From assembly GCA_025677815.1 (NCBI GenBank), contig JAIXMP010000031.1:124001-188000 (forward strand): a DNA stretch of 64,000 nucleotides, read 5' to 3'. Under the pieces are notes generated by a model, which saw only the letters and a list, made by a program, of their open reading frames with translations, was not told where the DNA came from and ran no database searches. The stretch comes from Phascolomyces articulosus. Its lineage: Eukaryota > Mucoromycota > Mucoromycetes > Mucorales > Lichtheimiaceae. Shown piece by piece: positions 28,312 to 43,430 of the stretch. Every line of letters begins with the position of its first letter. Within the stretch, counting starts at the first letter, position 1. Made by a program: the position numbers and the translations under genes.

Positions 28312-31162
28312 ATGATGGCCAATCGTAAAAAGAAACCTGTTGAATATTATTTTGTGGATATGAATGACCCTGGACGGTATAAAAAATTAAAAGTTTTAAA
28401 AGCATGCGATTTTTGTCGACAACGTAAATCAAAGTAAGTTTGTAACATGAATTTTTTTCTCTTTACATAATCGAAATTACATATTACTCAACAAGATGAA
28501 TAACTATCTTCTTTATCATAATAGGTGTGATATTGGTATTCCCGGATCGGGTGTTTGTTCCAATTGTCGAAAAGCAAACGTTTATTGTGTGTTTTCGAGT
28601 AAAGATACCTCTCCTGATGAAAATCGTTGTTTTGACAACTACGATAGTCTGGACCTTTCTGTGGAACAACAACATTGTTATTATCAGCAACAACAACAAC
28701 AACAACAACAAAAACCGCAACAGCAGGAGCAAGAATCACCCCACTGTTCACAATCGGGCGTGTGTCTGGAACATGATCAAATTATCCCACCGCATCAACA
28801 TCAACATCAACAAAGAATGAGTCAAAGCACCGCATTAATGCACTCCATATATCATCAATTTCCCGCATTTAAGTTTGTTTGCATGGATGATGCGACCGAT
28901 CGACTCCGTGCATCGACAACGATGAGCGATAAAAAAATCAACTATTACCATTACCATTCCTCTACCCCTTCTTGTCACCTACCTATTATTACGAATGAAA
29001 ATGATGTTGTGCCGCCTTCATCCATATTACTGTTACTTTTTAGTCTTTCCGAAAATGCTCAGCTTGCATCGCTTCTATATCAGACCTACATCCGATATAT
29101 TCATCCGTATTTTCCGTTACTGCATGAGCCACCTGCCGAACTGTCCGTCTATTCCGCATTACTGGCTCTCTTTTGTTGCATCCGCCCACCAGAGTTATTC
29201 AATAACAACAATACCAATAATAACAACTCTTTATTATTATCCCAACTAGCGTCATCATTGCTGCCATCACCAAGTACGGCCGCCGCCGAAACTTACATGC
29301 ATCAGGCGCAGGCACTTTGTTTGGACAAGTGGTCTCTTGGTGCTGCACAAACGTATCTTTTATTACACAAATATCAAGAAATAACGACTACTACTTTGCC
29401 TTGCATGGATTATTTGGAACGAGCAAGTATTATATTGGATCACTTTGTTTTGGAGGAACATTACCACCAACAACAGCAAATGGCCATGACAGTATATAGT
29501 TTGCGCTGGTTACTTTACGTTAGTATGGCGCTGTTATTGGAACCGCAACAACAACAAAAAAGTGTAGTATGTCATCAATGGATGGAAAAACATCATCATG
29601 TCGATCATCGTCAACAACTCTTTCATCATTCATCATATCCAGCAACCACACAACATTCCTCCATCAACAACAACACAACAACTACTTTTTTCGATTATGA
29701 ATCCCATATATTGACAAACTTTCTAGAGCTCATCAAGTTAGCAAAACTCTATTACGCTCATGTTACACAAAAGCCAACAAAAACAAAAACACTTTCAACG
29801 TTTTCATATGATACTTCTAGTACGCACCAAAACAACAGCAACAACATCTCCGCCAGTAATAGTAGCAGTAGCACTACTACTACGTCTATGCGCAATGATG
29901 ATGGTAATAATAAATTTCTACAAGCCATTGTCCATTGGAAATTGAAATTGCCTCATCATCTCTATACAGCATCATCATCCTCCTCCTCCACAACAACCTC
30001 TTCAAAATCTTCTCAAAACAATGCAATGGATTATAATGCTTTTTATTCCACATGTTTGCTCTTTCTCAGTGACACATTGCTATTACTTTCCCAGACTGCG
30101 CACGGATCATCATCAGCCGAGGAGCGATCCGCTTCATTATCCGAATCATTAGCAACCTTTTCAAGGATCCAACAATGTTCCTACACGTTGGTCTCAGCCG
30201 GTCATTATATGATGGTTGGACAGCCCATGGTACTGATAGCCTTGAAATTGGCATTAAATACCCTGATTTGTGCTTATACGTCTTGGGTGGTAACATTTGA
30301 TCAATCCTACTCTCATCATCATAATGACATCAACAACAACAACAGCAACAGTAGTAGTTTAATTCATTGGTTTGGTGATTGGTGTTCACAGACCATGTGT
30401 CTTTGTAATCAACTCAATATGGATGATGATGGAGCATTTTCGGATAGTTTACAAGAGTTCCGTGATGCAATGCTTGAAGGGGGTGGTACCCTGATGGCGG
30501 CTTATTATCATTCGTATTACTATGACAAAGAAGGTGACGATCGCCGACCAAAGCGACCACATCATCATGATGAGCAACGAAAAAAAGACAGCAATCACCA
30601 TTTCCATTTCTCATCGTCCCCTCCACCTTCTATCATGTGTCCTGCGTACGACGATCCGAATGCTGGAATCGTTGCCACGGCCGCTTCTACTAATACAGTA
30701 ACAAACAATATAGCTGCCATTTCAAATTTTTCGCCCATGGGAAATGAGTATAATCACAATAATAACGGTGGTAGCGGTCTCATTAGTTTTGGTGCTATGG
30801 ATGTAGATGGAGGTAGTAGTTATAGTGATTATCCAATCACACCCACTTTTTATCCAGGTCAAGAACAATCAATGGATTACTTCCAAACAATGGCTTCCAC
30901 TTCTTCATCATCATCATTATCAATAGAGGATGTCAGTACTTCTACTACTTTTGTCTTTTACAATTATAACCAGAGTAATAGTAGTAGTAGCAGTAGTAGT
31001 AGTAGCAGTAGTAGTAGTAGCAGTAGTAGTAGTAATGGTAGTAATAGTAGAACTTATCATGGACTACAACCGTCACCAGAATCATCACAACAACAATTTT
31101 TTACCATGTATTATCCCATGGATAATAATTATTACATAAACAATAACAACACCTATGGATGA
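28312..31162 (+). CDS. Zn2Cys6 fungal-type transcription factor
   Basis: Predicted nuclear DNA-binding regulator. Two exons, 28312-28433 and 28525-31162 (GTAAGT...TAG), give 919 residues. The intron splits the zinc cluster. The joined protein reads C32-x2-C35-x6-C42-x9-C52-x2-C55-x6-C62 (KACDFCRQRKSKCDIG, then CSNCRKANVYCVF), a complete binuclear zinc cluster. A Gln-rich region follows. A block with YQTYIRYIHPYFPLLHEP at about 195-215 is the start of the fungal-specific regulatory domain. The C-terminal third is a low-complexity Ser/Asn/His region including a 20-residue-plus Ser tract encoded by an AGT microsatellite. Translation can start at either of two adjacent ATGs (28312 or 28315). The target pathway cannot be read from sequence. 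The zinc cluster would be missed by anyone annotating only the long open frame. Confidence 0.88.
30974..31040 (+). repeat. (AGT)n microsatellite coding poly-Ser
   Basis: About twenty tandem AGT units, with a few AGC interruptions, inside the Zn2Cys6 gene. In frame they encode a pure Ser tract, so length change would alter the protein without shifting the frame. Confidence 0.9.
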
Positions 31163-32157
31163 TTTCCTTCTCCCATTTTTTTTTATTCTTCATGAATATA
31201 CCTTATACTACCCACACAAACATCACTCCTCATTCTTATACTTTATATTATCACATATTCTATACTTTTATTTCTTTTTAACCAGTCAATTTGCACATCC
31301 GTTATCACGTTTGACAACCAACATTATTGTAAATCATATTTTCATTTTCTGTTATAGTTTTTCATGTTCTTTTTTTTTATTTCACCATCATCATTTCTTT
31401 GGTTGTATATAATTTTTTATGAATTCTGTCCCCGTATGTTGTATTTTTTTATGATTTTTTTTAATATAGTGGTTTATATAGTAAAATCATAAAACTAATA
31501 AATTATAAGCAAAAATGTGTGTATGTGTGTATGTGCGTATTTTATATGTTCATTATTCTATGGCTCTATTGATTTTTTTTATTATAAATAAAGAAAGAAA
31601 CAGGAAGAACAAAAAAGAAATTTGTCTATGTGAAAAAAGATTTTATTCTTCCTTTGACACACATCTTTTTCGTGCCTCCGATAAAGAGATTTTTGAATAA
31701 CATTCCTCGGCGAGAACGGCTTTATAATCACCACACCACATAACACAACAACAACCAACCCCATTTATATACACACAAAAAAAACATGCGGTAGAGAGCA
31801 TATCATTTTATATACGATGATGTATATATATATATATATAAAGTACATGATATAAATTATATGGAATCGATCATGTTCATTCTTATTAACAACCTCCAAT
31901 TTTTAAAATATCCGAGTAAAGAATAATGATTTGAAATTATCTAACATACACTTCTTATTCAGAGTTATTATCATCATCTTAGTAAACATATTATCCCACT
32001 AATAACAACAACAACAATAACCCTCCCCTTTAGTTGTTTCTAAACTTTACTTCTTCATTTCTTCATAATCTAATTTTTTTTATTCCCTTTTTTCCTTTCA
32101 TTTTCTTTGAACAAATTCCTATTCTATTTCTTCTTCTTCTTCTATTTTTTTCATTAA

Positions 32158-32194
<37 letters not shown>

Positions 32195-32200
32195 GTATAA
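31163..32200. promoter_or_regulatory. Intergenic region with kinase promoter and leader
   Basis: It is A/T-rich with a (TA)n tract at about 31822-31841. From about 31985 there are CAA repeats, then CT-rich sequence, then the (AAT)n tract directly before the kinase start. No gene is supported. Confidence 0.4.
32157..32194 (+). repeat. (AAT)n tract in the kinase 5' leader
   Basis: Twelve to thirteen tandem AAT units end seven bases before the kinase ATG, so the tract probably lies in the 5' UTR. It contains no upstream ATG. Confidence 0.85.
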
Positions 32201-36674
<4,474 letters not shown>

Positions 36675-37084
36675 TTTTTAATTTATTTATTATTAGAGCA
36701 TTTATATTTAATTATTTTAAAGCAGGTCTTTTTTCTTTAATTTATATAATGACATATACCAAAAATCATACAAAACTATCGTATAACATCCATATATGAA
36801 CAATCAAGTTATTTAATATAATTCCTTCCTCTTTCAACTTTACAATTTTGTGTATTAAAGTACTCAAATATATAGTTGTGCAGCTTATTTGTTTTTACGC
36901 ACTAAATAAACACTAAAAGTGTATTCACAGTAAACCTATAAATATAACCTATTTATGTGCATTCATCGCCATACATATATATCTTAGATTTTAATGGCAA
37001 TGTAAAGTAGTAGTAAGATCACACATACAACAAGAGGTACATAAATTACTTGAATCCATTTATAATAGAAGAAAAAAAGGAATA
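36675..37084. other. Intergenic region
   Basis: Kinase 3' flank. A/T-rich; no gene or motif recognised. Confidence 0.4.
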
Positions 37085-37600
37085 GCCATTACATATGAAA
37101 CCCAGCCTGGCAACGCGAAATACTCAAGCATCATCTGACTCCTCTACCAAAAAAACATAATTGGATTAATTCTCATGATTTAGCGATAGATCAATGATAA
37201 TATAAAAAGAGCCAATAACTATTGAGCTGTTGATTCCTGGCCGATAGAAACAGCGAATTGCGTGCTGGGATCCACAAGATGTGTAACAAGATGGCAACCC
37301 CATTCCTTTTTCGCGCTATAGTGGTGATTGTGTCGAATTTCTCATAAGTGAGGGTTGGAAAATGAATAAATGGTTTATAGCTGTGTTTTGCTGCCATGAT
37401 TTGAAATGCATAATAATAGAATCATAGTTTATATAGATCGAAATAGGACCATTATTATTTGTTCTTGTTGTCGATTCTTTGCCATAGTGAAACGTAAAAA
37501 ATCTTCTTTGTATATATTGACATGGTGGTTTAATGTAAAGAAGAAGAAACAGGGGAAAAAAAGTTTAAACACATGGGTTTGTTTTCGGTTGGGAGAAAAG
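37085..37600 (-). pseudogene. Broken tandem copy of the adenylation gene's first exon and promoter
   Basis: This minus-strand stretch is a diverged copy of the upstream part of the gene at 37896-40307. The frame at 37397-37191 starts MAAKHSYKPFIHFPTLTYEK, matching MAARHKDKPFIHYPSL and LTYGQFDIITT of exon 1. Sequence before it matches the parent's codons for DYDSIIHAFQ with a one-base shift, and the match continues past the start codon into the promoter (about 37440-37600 against 40255-40470). Downstream, 37085-37195 matches the end of parental exon 1 and its donor region (39490-39610). About 500 bp of the middle of the exon is deleted, and the start codon is lost. I found no later exons. It is a partial tandem duplication that has died. 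Confidence 0.75.
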
Positions 37601-37895
37601 CCATGGCCACTAAAGTGAACGTTTTTGTTTACTGATGAAAAATGTTACAGTTTAACGAGAGATTATTGTATTCAAAAATGCGCTAGTATTTCTTTTAGTC
37701 AGTTAATATTTATATGATAAAGCCAAAGACGTACATATTATATTTCCTGCTATGCATACTATAGGTTTTTTTTAAAAAAAAAATATAGGTAAAAATACAA
37801 GATTTTAAATTTTGTTCGTTCCATTAGATAGATCCTGAGTCTAATCACTGGAAAGATATTTTATAATAACTACATTGAAATCGACATCCTTTTTT

Positions 37896-40307
37896 TTAAT
37901 CCTTGCTGTTTTTAACTGAGAGTTCGTCCACAGTCGTAAAATCTGGAACCTCATCATCTATTTTGTTCTTGCTGTCATAATACAACTGATTGATTTCATG
38001 ATGAAATTCAGAAATGACGCCAGGTCTGAAAACTGTTCCCTTAGAGGCTAATGGTAATTTTTTGTCAAGTGGGAGTATATAGATCATATGAGGTACGTCA
38101 ATAACACTGTGTTTGGGTACGCGTTGATTTGCACGTCGAACAGCTTTATAAACTGAATTGATGATAATTGCAAGACAGTTTAATAATAATCAGCACTTTC
38201 TAGTTTTTATGTGTATCATTTTTTTTTCTCGTTGAATAATAATAACACGAGGAGGCAAAATAGAATTATTTATAAATTCCTCTCTGTTACCTTTGGTAAT
38301 CATCTCGGTTGGAGAATAGTGAATTGCTTTCTCATACTTGAGTTGGATCAATACAGCGGGACATTTTTGATGGTCACCAACTACTACTACACAATGGTGA
38401 ATGATCTCGTCATTACAACGAATATCTAATTCCGTACGTGTGGGATATATTTTCTTGCCATTTTCCCTAACATAATATATATAGTAGGTGTTTTTATATT
38501 ACATGCCAACATTTATACCAAAAGAATATTCCAAGAGAAGAGTGACTCCTATCATTATAGATATCCGTTGGCAACAAATTTTTGTTCTCTTTTCTTTTCT
38601 CCACTGTCAAACAAATACTATGTTATTATATTTACATTGTAAGTACATCATTGATTCGTCCAATAAGAGTCCAAGTACCAGGCTTTTGCTCATGATTATC
38701 GGCCCATAGATCGTACGTTTCATAGTCTCCATTGGGACGATTTCCAATATCCACACCAAGGCCGGGATAATCGTGACGAATGATGAGATGATAAATACCC
38801 TCATCAAAGGGTTCAAAGGTGAGATAAGGCAAAGCTAAACTGGAAAATTTAAAAATGTTTTCCCCAAGCATGCTTTCATGGGTCGTACATAGTGTTCCAA
38901 ATTCTATAGGTAAAAGAAAAAAGAAAGTAATCATTATTCTCTTTATCATGTATTATTTTCCAGTAAGGTTCTTTACTACACAGTCACCATATCATTAGAT
39001 CGGTAAATTACCAGTAGCGCCATACCCTGAGGCTAATTTAAGCCCTCGAGATGTCAGAAACTCAGCAGTAGATGATCGAAGGGGTGCACTCGCCGTCATA
39101 CATCCTTCGAAGTCTTGTAATACCCTATTTGCTGATGACGTGATTTCATTATCAGAAGAATTCTCCTGTAGATATTCGACAAATAAATCCAGTACACGAG
39201 GTATTAAAAATGTCCATTTTGGATTATATAGCTTTGAAACTTGAAAAAAATCGTGCGGTGTGACATATGGATCATGATGAAACACGAGTGTACTTGCGCC
39301 TACCATCATACTCCATAGAAATAGATCTAGTAATATATAATAGACGCATCAGAAAAAAAAAGATGTTTACTTTTATGTTTAACTGTTATGATTATAAAGT
39401 TGCAGGACGATAATATATAAATAATGATAAATGTACACAAGAATTTAAATCAATATAACACCTTAGAAAAAGACGAAAAAAAGAAGAATACATTACATAT
39501 AAAACCATTACGATCCACAGTCCAATAAGATACCCAAACGTCACTTGACTTTTTTACCATAGGACCGTCATTGAGTTGATCCTCATGGTTTAGTGATAGA
39601 TCTATAAGACTGAACAACATGGCGCGATGAGTGCAAGAAACTGTCTTTGATAACCCCATAGTACTTCCACCGGTAACCGTAATTAAAGCAATGCTGTCTA
39701 GATCCACTTTGTTTGAAACAAAGATTTGTTTTTCTTCTTCCTTTTCATTGTATGCTGTTGCTACTGCAAGAATCTGATCTATATCATACGGTTTCCAATG
39801 TTTCATGGGCACTTTTGTCATTTTATCCAAATCCAATGTGGTGGTATCTGATACTAATGATGAGTCAACATGTGTCTTGAAATACACAGTAGATGCAATA
39901 ACGTATGCAGCATTATTCCGTTTTAAAAGTCGCTTGGCATTCAACTCTTCGCATCCTATAACAACAGGAAAATATGCGAGACCCAATTTCCATACTGTAA
40001 AAAGAGCAAGTAAAGATTGAATGGAGGATTCGTGACCAATGGCACCAACGCATTGAGTATGAGGGTCTACTGAGGGTATCAGCGTAGGACCCCATTCCTT
40101 TTTTGCAAGATAGGTAGTGATGATGTCGAATTGCCCATACGTGAGTGTTTTAAATTTACTTGTATTGTTTGGTAGAGATGGATAATGAATAAAGGGTTTA
40201 TCTTTATGTCTTGCTGCCATGATTTGAAATGCATGAATAATAGAATCATAGTCTGTATAGGTTGGAACAATAGCAGCGTCTTTTTGTTCACAGTGATTCG
40301 ATGACAT
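37896..40307 (-). CDS. Stand-alone AMP-binding (adenylation) enzyme, NRPS-like family
   Basis: An ANL-superfamily enzyme that should activate a carboxylic acid with ATP. Five exons on the minus strand (40307-39497, 39326-39012, 38903-38636, 38466-38291, 38152-37896) give 608 residues in phase. Core motifs: A3-like LITVTGGSTMGLSKT; A5 SGYGATEFGT, split by an intron; A7/A8 ETYDLWADNHEQKPGTW with GRINDVLTMENGKKIYP; and the A10 lysine in LPLASKGTVFR. It most resembles the adenylation part of fungal NRPS-like/carboxylate-reductase proteins. It stops soon after the A10 motif, with no carrier (Ser-phosphopantetheine) or reductase domain seen downstream. The A3 loop is off consensus: the usual SGSTG-x-PK reads GGSTMGLSK, so activity is uncertain. 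A dead partial copy follows at 37085-37600. The substrate is unknown. Confidence 0.8.
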
Positions 40308-40897
40308 AATATAAAGAGGGGAGTATGTGTTGATGATTTTATGAAACAAAAAGAAAGAAGAAATAGGAAAAAAAAACCAAATCTCCAAACAAATTATATA
40401 TCATATAATAATGACGTGGCGCCAATAGTATTTTTGCTGGAGAGGTGTTCATCTTCTGGTAGGTGAGAAAGCCCTGATTTGTTTATATTAAGTTGAGTAT
40501 GGGTTCTTTGTTTATGCATTGTGTGACAGCCTAACAAGATCTCTTCTTGTACCCGAAAATATATATATATTAATGTTGATAATAGGGTGATGTATATAAT
40601 GTAAAACTAAAAGTTATAGTATTGCTATCCTCTAGATATACATATTATTTTTATCATTTCAAGTTCCCAATGGTGGTGAGTAACTTGATCTTATTTTACA
40701 TGATTATTGCATTATTTGAAATTAAAGTTTACAACAGTAATAAAAAAAACAAGTGTATTCATGTGACGCATTTATTTGTGAGAAATTCAGTACACATGCA
40801 GCTTGAAAAGGGATGAATCGACAAACTGGTCCAAACAAATAATCCTTGGGCGAATTTAGGGACAATTTATTTTGATTTATGGACTTCTGGACATCAT
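40308..40897. promoter_or_regulatory. Upstream region of the adenylation gene
   Basis: It contains the minus-strand promoter of the adenylation gene; part of it is duplicated at 37440-37600. No gene is supported; the frame at 40622-40816 is A/T-rich noise. Confidence 0.4.
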
Positions 40898-41610
40898 TCA
40901 TCCATCAACATGTAGACAAGCCAAATAATTGACTATGTCATTCAACGACTGCTTCAACACATCAGAACCGAATTTTGTCCATACCAAATTATATACCTTA
41001 TTCTTCTTCTCTAATGACGACAGCAATGAAACAATCATCACCTCGGGATATTTATCCAATCCTGACTCTATACAGCACTGATAAAATCTTTTCGCATAGT
41101 TCTTTATCTTTTCATCCCGTCGCTGCATCATATGGAGAACAGATGTCATGCTCTTTAACTTTTGTTCCGGTGTGTCGCACTGCTCGACCATCTTGTTCCC
41201 GATAGCTTTACTGCTAGGGTTCTGCTTGCCAGACCTAATTCTTTGCAACATAAATGCGTCCTCGTACTGGCTTTCTTTCAGGGCATCGATTTCTTGCCTC
41301 GTCATAAATTCCACTCTTGTTGGGAATTGTTGTCGGCATATCTCATGATATTTGTTTGCTTTGGATTGTACATTTATCAATTCATCCAAAATGTTTTCTT
41401 GTTCTTCTGCACCTTTATTTTCTTTCACAGCTACTTGAAATTTGACGTCAGAATCCTTTACTTGTTATTCAAGTGCCGGTAGGTATTCAATAATGCATCT
41501 AGCTTATTGTCAGTTAAACAACTCATACCCATATTTTCAATATTGCCTTTACCACATTTTTGGTGGATTTCTTGAGTGGGGATGTTATTATTGTTTTGGG
41601 ATAGGGACAT
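40898..41610 (-). pseudogene. Orphan retrotransposon gag-like gene with a frame break
   Basis: A minus-strand frame of 176 codons (41428-40898) contains RRDEKIKNYAKRFYQCCIES and YPEVMIVSLLSSLEKKN. This is the pattern of LTR-retrotransposon gag proteins, in which a helix with 'YakRF' is followed by a short capsid-like helical region. Upstream, a frame from an ATG at 41610-41608 (MSLSQNNNNIPTQEIHQ...) runs to a TAA. The two frames meet at about 41455-41470 with a two-base offset, so the coding sequence is broken or a tiny intron is missed. There is no zinc knuckle, protease, reverse transcriptase or LTR around it. A domesticated gag is the alternative, but the frame break argues for decay. Confidence 0.5.
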
Positions 41611-42239
41611 GTTTAAAGATAATGTAAATTAGAAAGAAAAAAAATGTATAATTCGATTTATACTTGTTAAGATAAAATTCAAAGGTAAATTCAGAGATAG
41701 AAGTTTTTTTTTATTCTACTATGTACATCTTGGTCTATTTATATGATACAATTTCTTATAGTTTATATCTGGTGTTTATTAATGAGAATGTATCTTAAAG
41801 CATTCAGCATTGGGCACGTCTCTCCCTATCACGGATAATAAGGTATCATGCACCCTACTTACATTTGAATACTCTATGTTCTTATTTTATGATACTCACA
41901 CAGTCATTATCAGTAAATCGAAGATCATCCATTACAGTGGGCCCTCCTTTTATTTCAAACTTTATGTCCATATTTGCATCTTCTTTATTGTTAAAACCAC
42001 CGGGTTTTCGTAATACGAGTTACGAGTTACGTTTGCTAAAATCCAAAAAGGGAAATAGCTCTGCTAATAAAAGTTTTTTTTTATTACATGAGGTTTTTAT
42101 ACCTGTAAAAAAAATGACAACCATTCGCAAAGCCGAGTGGTTATTATTTCTTTCAATAAATATATATTACTTTATTTCCAAAACACATATACAGCATTGA
42201 GTTCCCAAAACTATTATCCAGCCTTAAACAACACATGGC
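41611..42239. other. Intergenic stretch with short direct repeat
   Basis: A/T-rich. A triple of overlapping ACGAGTT words lies at about 42004-42022. No gene is recognised; the overlapping plus-strand frames are not protein-like. Confidence 0.35.
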
Positions 42240-42246
42240 GGGGGGT

Positions 42247-42268
42247 CAAAGGGGGCTTTCCCCCTTTG
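42247..42268. repeat. Perfect G/C hairpin
   Basis: CAAAGGGGG at 42247-42255 pairs exactly with CCCCCTTTG at 42260-42268 across a CTTT loop. It is a sharp G/C island in a sequence that is otherwise A/T-rich. Confidence 0.9.
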
Positions 42269-42273
42269 CGACG

Positions 42274-42288
42274 GAGACCGTAGGTCTC
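42274..42288. repeat. Second hairpin, adjacent
   Basis: GAGACC (42274-42279) pairs with GGTCTC (42283-42288) across GTA. It lies five bases after the first hairpin and is followed at once by ACTAG. The pair looks like the end of a mobile element. Confidence 0.85.
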
Positions 42289-42454
42289 ACTAGTAGATTT
42301 AATTTTTTTATTTAAGAAAAGTAAAAGAAATGACCAAGTGAACGCCGCGTCTTAATAGGACATATCCGCCCTAGTCCGATCCTGTTGGCAAAGTGATATG
42401 AAAAACCTTAAAGGCAATAAGGAAAAATGTAGCGGCAAAGAAGGGGTGGAGAGG

Positions 42455-42531
42455 ATTTATTTATTTTTTATTTATTTATTTTTTTTTTACTTTTATTTTT
42501 ATTTTTATTTTTATTTTTTTTAATTGCTATT
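42455..42531 (-). repeat. (TTTTTA)n tail of the LINE fragment
   Basis: Read on the minus strand this is an A-rich tract with (TAAAAA)-type units, placed just after the LINE stop codon. It fits the simple-repeat tail left by target-primed reverse transcription. Confidence 0.75.
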
Positions 42532-42581
42532 TCTTTAGATTATATTAGAAGAGGTCGGGGATCAAAGAATGAAACAAAGGC

Positions 42582-43400
42582 CTATCCTGCTTCCTGATGT
42601 GGTTGAGCGTTGCTGTTGTTGGTACTGCTGTTGTCTAGTGGATGCTGTTGTTGTACGTAATGAAATGGTTTTTTTTCTACAGTGTTGATCCATGTAATTA
42701 ATTGGCGACCTGGGTCTGGATTTTTGGTGGTAGAAAAATCATGGGGATGGCAACAGTTATCAATGTCATAGAGGAGTGAACAAACAAGTGGCCATATTCG
42801 TGACCAGTATTCTTTTTGATTTTGTTGTTGTGGTGGTTTTTTTGGAAATTTATTCAGAATATAAGATATTGGGTCTATTGTTATCGTGATTGGTACACCC
42901 AGAAGTGAGTGCACACAAAAGCATTCCATAAGATGAGAGATGGCTGTAAGCGCACCATCCCGTTGACACCAGCATTGAACAGGTTTGCCAGGTAGGAAAC
43001 CGATACGCCAACGAACTACGCGGCTACGGTCCTTGGGTGTCATTGGGAGCCAAAGTATTGGATCTATAGTTATGTATGGACGACAAGCCGAGATCCTTTT
43101 GTTATTTGGTTGTGAAAGTGATTTTTTAAAAGTAGCTGTCCGGAGGTTGTTGATTTCTTGTTTGAGAGTGCGAGGATCAACGTCCTGTTTTGGTAGAGGG
43201 AGACGTTGCCAGAGATTAGATTGATGTAGGGTGTTCCATTGACTATTTTTTGAGAAGACTAGCTTTGGCCTAAGTTGATAAAGCAAGGTGTTGTATGGTA
43301 GGTAATAGGCAGTCTCACTTGTAGAGAGTATTAAAATTAGTAGGTTTCGTAAATGGGCGTTCTTGGACTCAAGGGTTAGCGGGTCAGATACTTGACTCAA
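42582..43400 (-). pseudogene. C-terminal part of LINE reverse-transcriptase polyprotein
   Basis: A 272-codon minus-strand frame. It contains ACRPYITIDPILWLPMTPKD, SRVVRWRIGFLPGKP and a Cys/His cluster (CWCQRDG...HLMECFC). This is the conserved tail, after the polymerase, of a LINE family seen in Mucorales genomes: a 'DPILWLPM...RSR..RWR.GWLPG' block, then a zinc-binding-like C-C-H-C patch. It ends in a Gln/Asn-rich stretch. The polymerase motifs (YADD box) are absent because the copy is 5'-truncated, so no activity is expected. The frame itself is intact, which suggests a fairly recent insertion. Confidence 0.8.
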
Positions 43401-43430
43401 CTCGCCGGGTCATAATACTAGAGTAAAAAA

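Larger units (their letters stand above)
42455..43400 (-). mobile_element. 5'-truncated LINE (non-LTR retrotransposon) 3' fragment
   Basis: The element runs on the minus strand. It is cut off somewhere near 43400-43430, keeps the C-terminal part of the reverse-transcriptase polyprotein, a short 3' UTR and an A-rich tail. I saw no full-length endonuclease or polymerase domain and no clear target-site duplication. Nearby debris (gag-like frame, hairpins) makes this a small graveyard of mobile elements. Confidence 0.75.

Noticed and set aside
28484..28751. Minus-strand Leu/Val-rich frames suggesting a membrane protein
   Set aside because: Antisense of the poly-Gln region of the Zn2Cys6 factor.
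38607..38949. Minus-strand frame as an independent small gene
   Set aside because: It is exon 3 of the adenylation gene plus intron read-through on both sides.
42004..42022. ACGAGTT repeats considered as a CRISPR-like or telomere-like array
   Set aside because: Only two to three overlapping units, no spacers, eukaryotic context.
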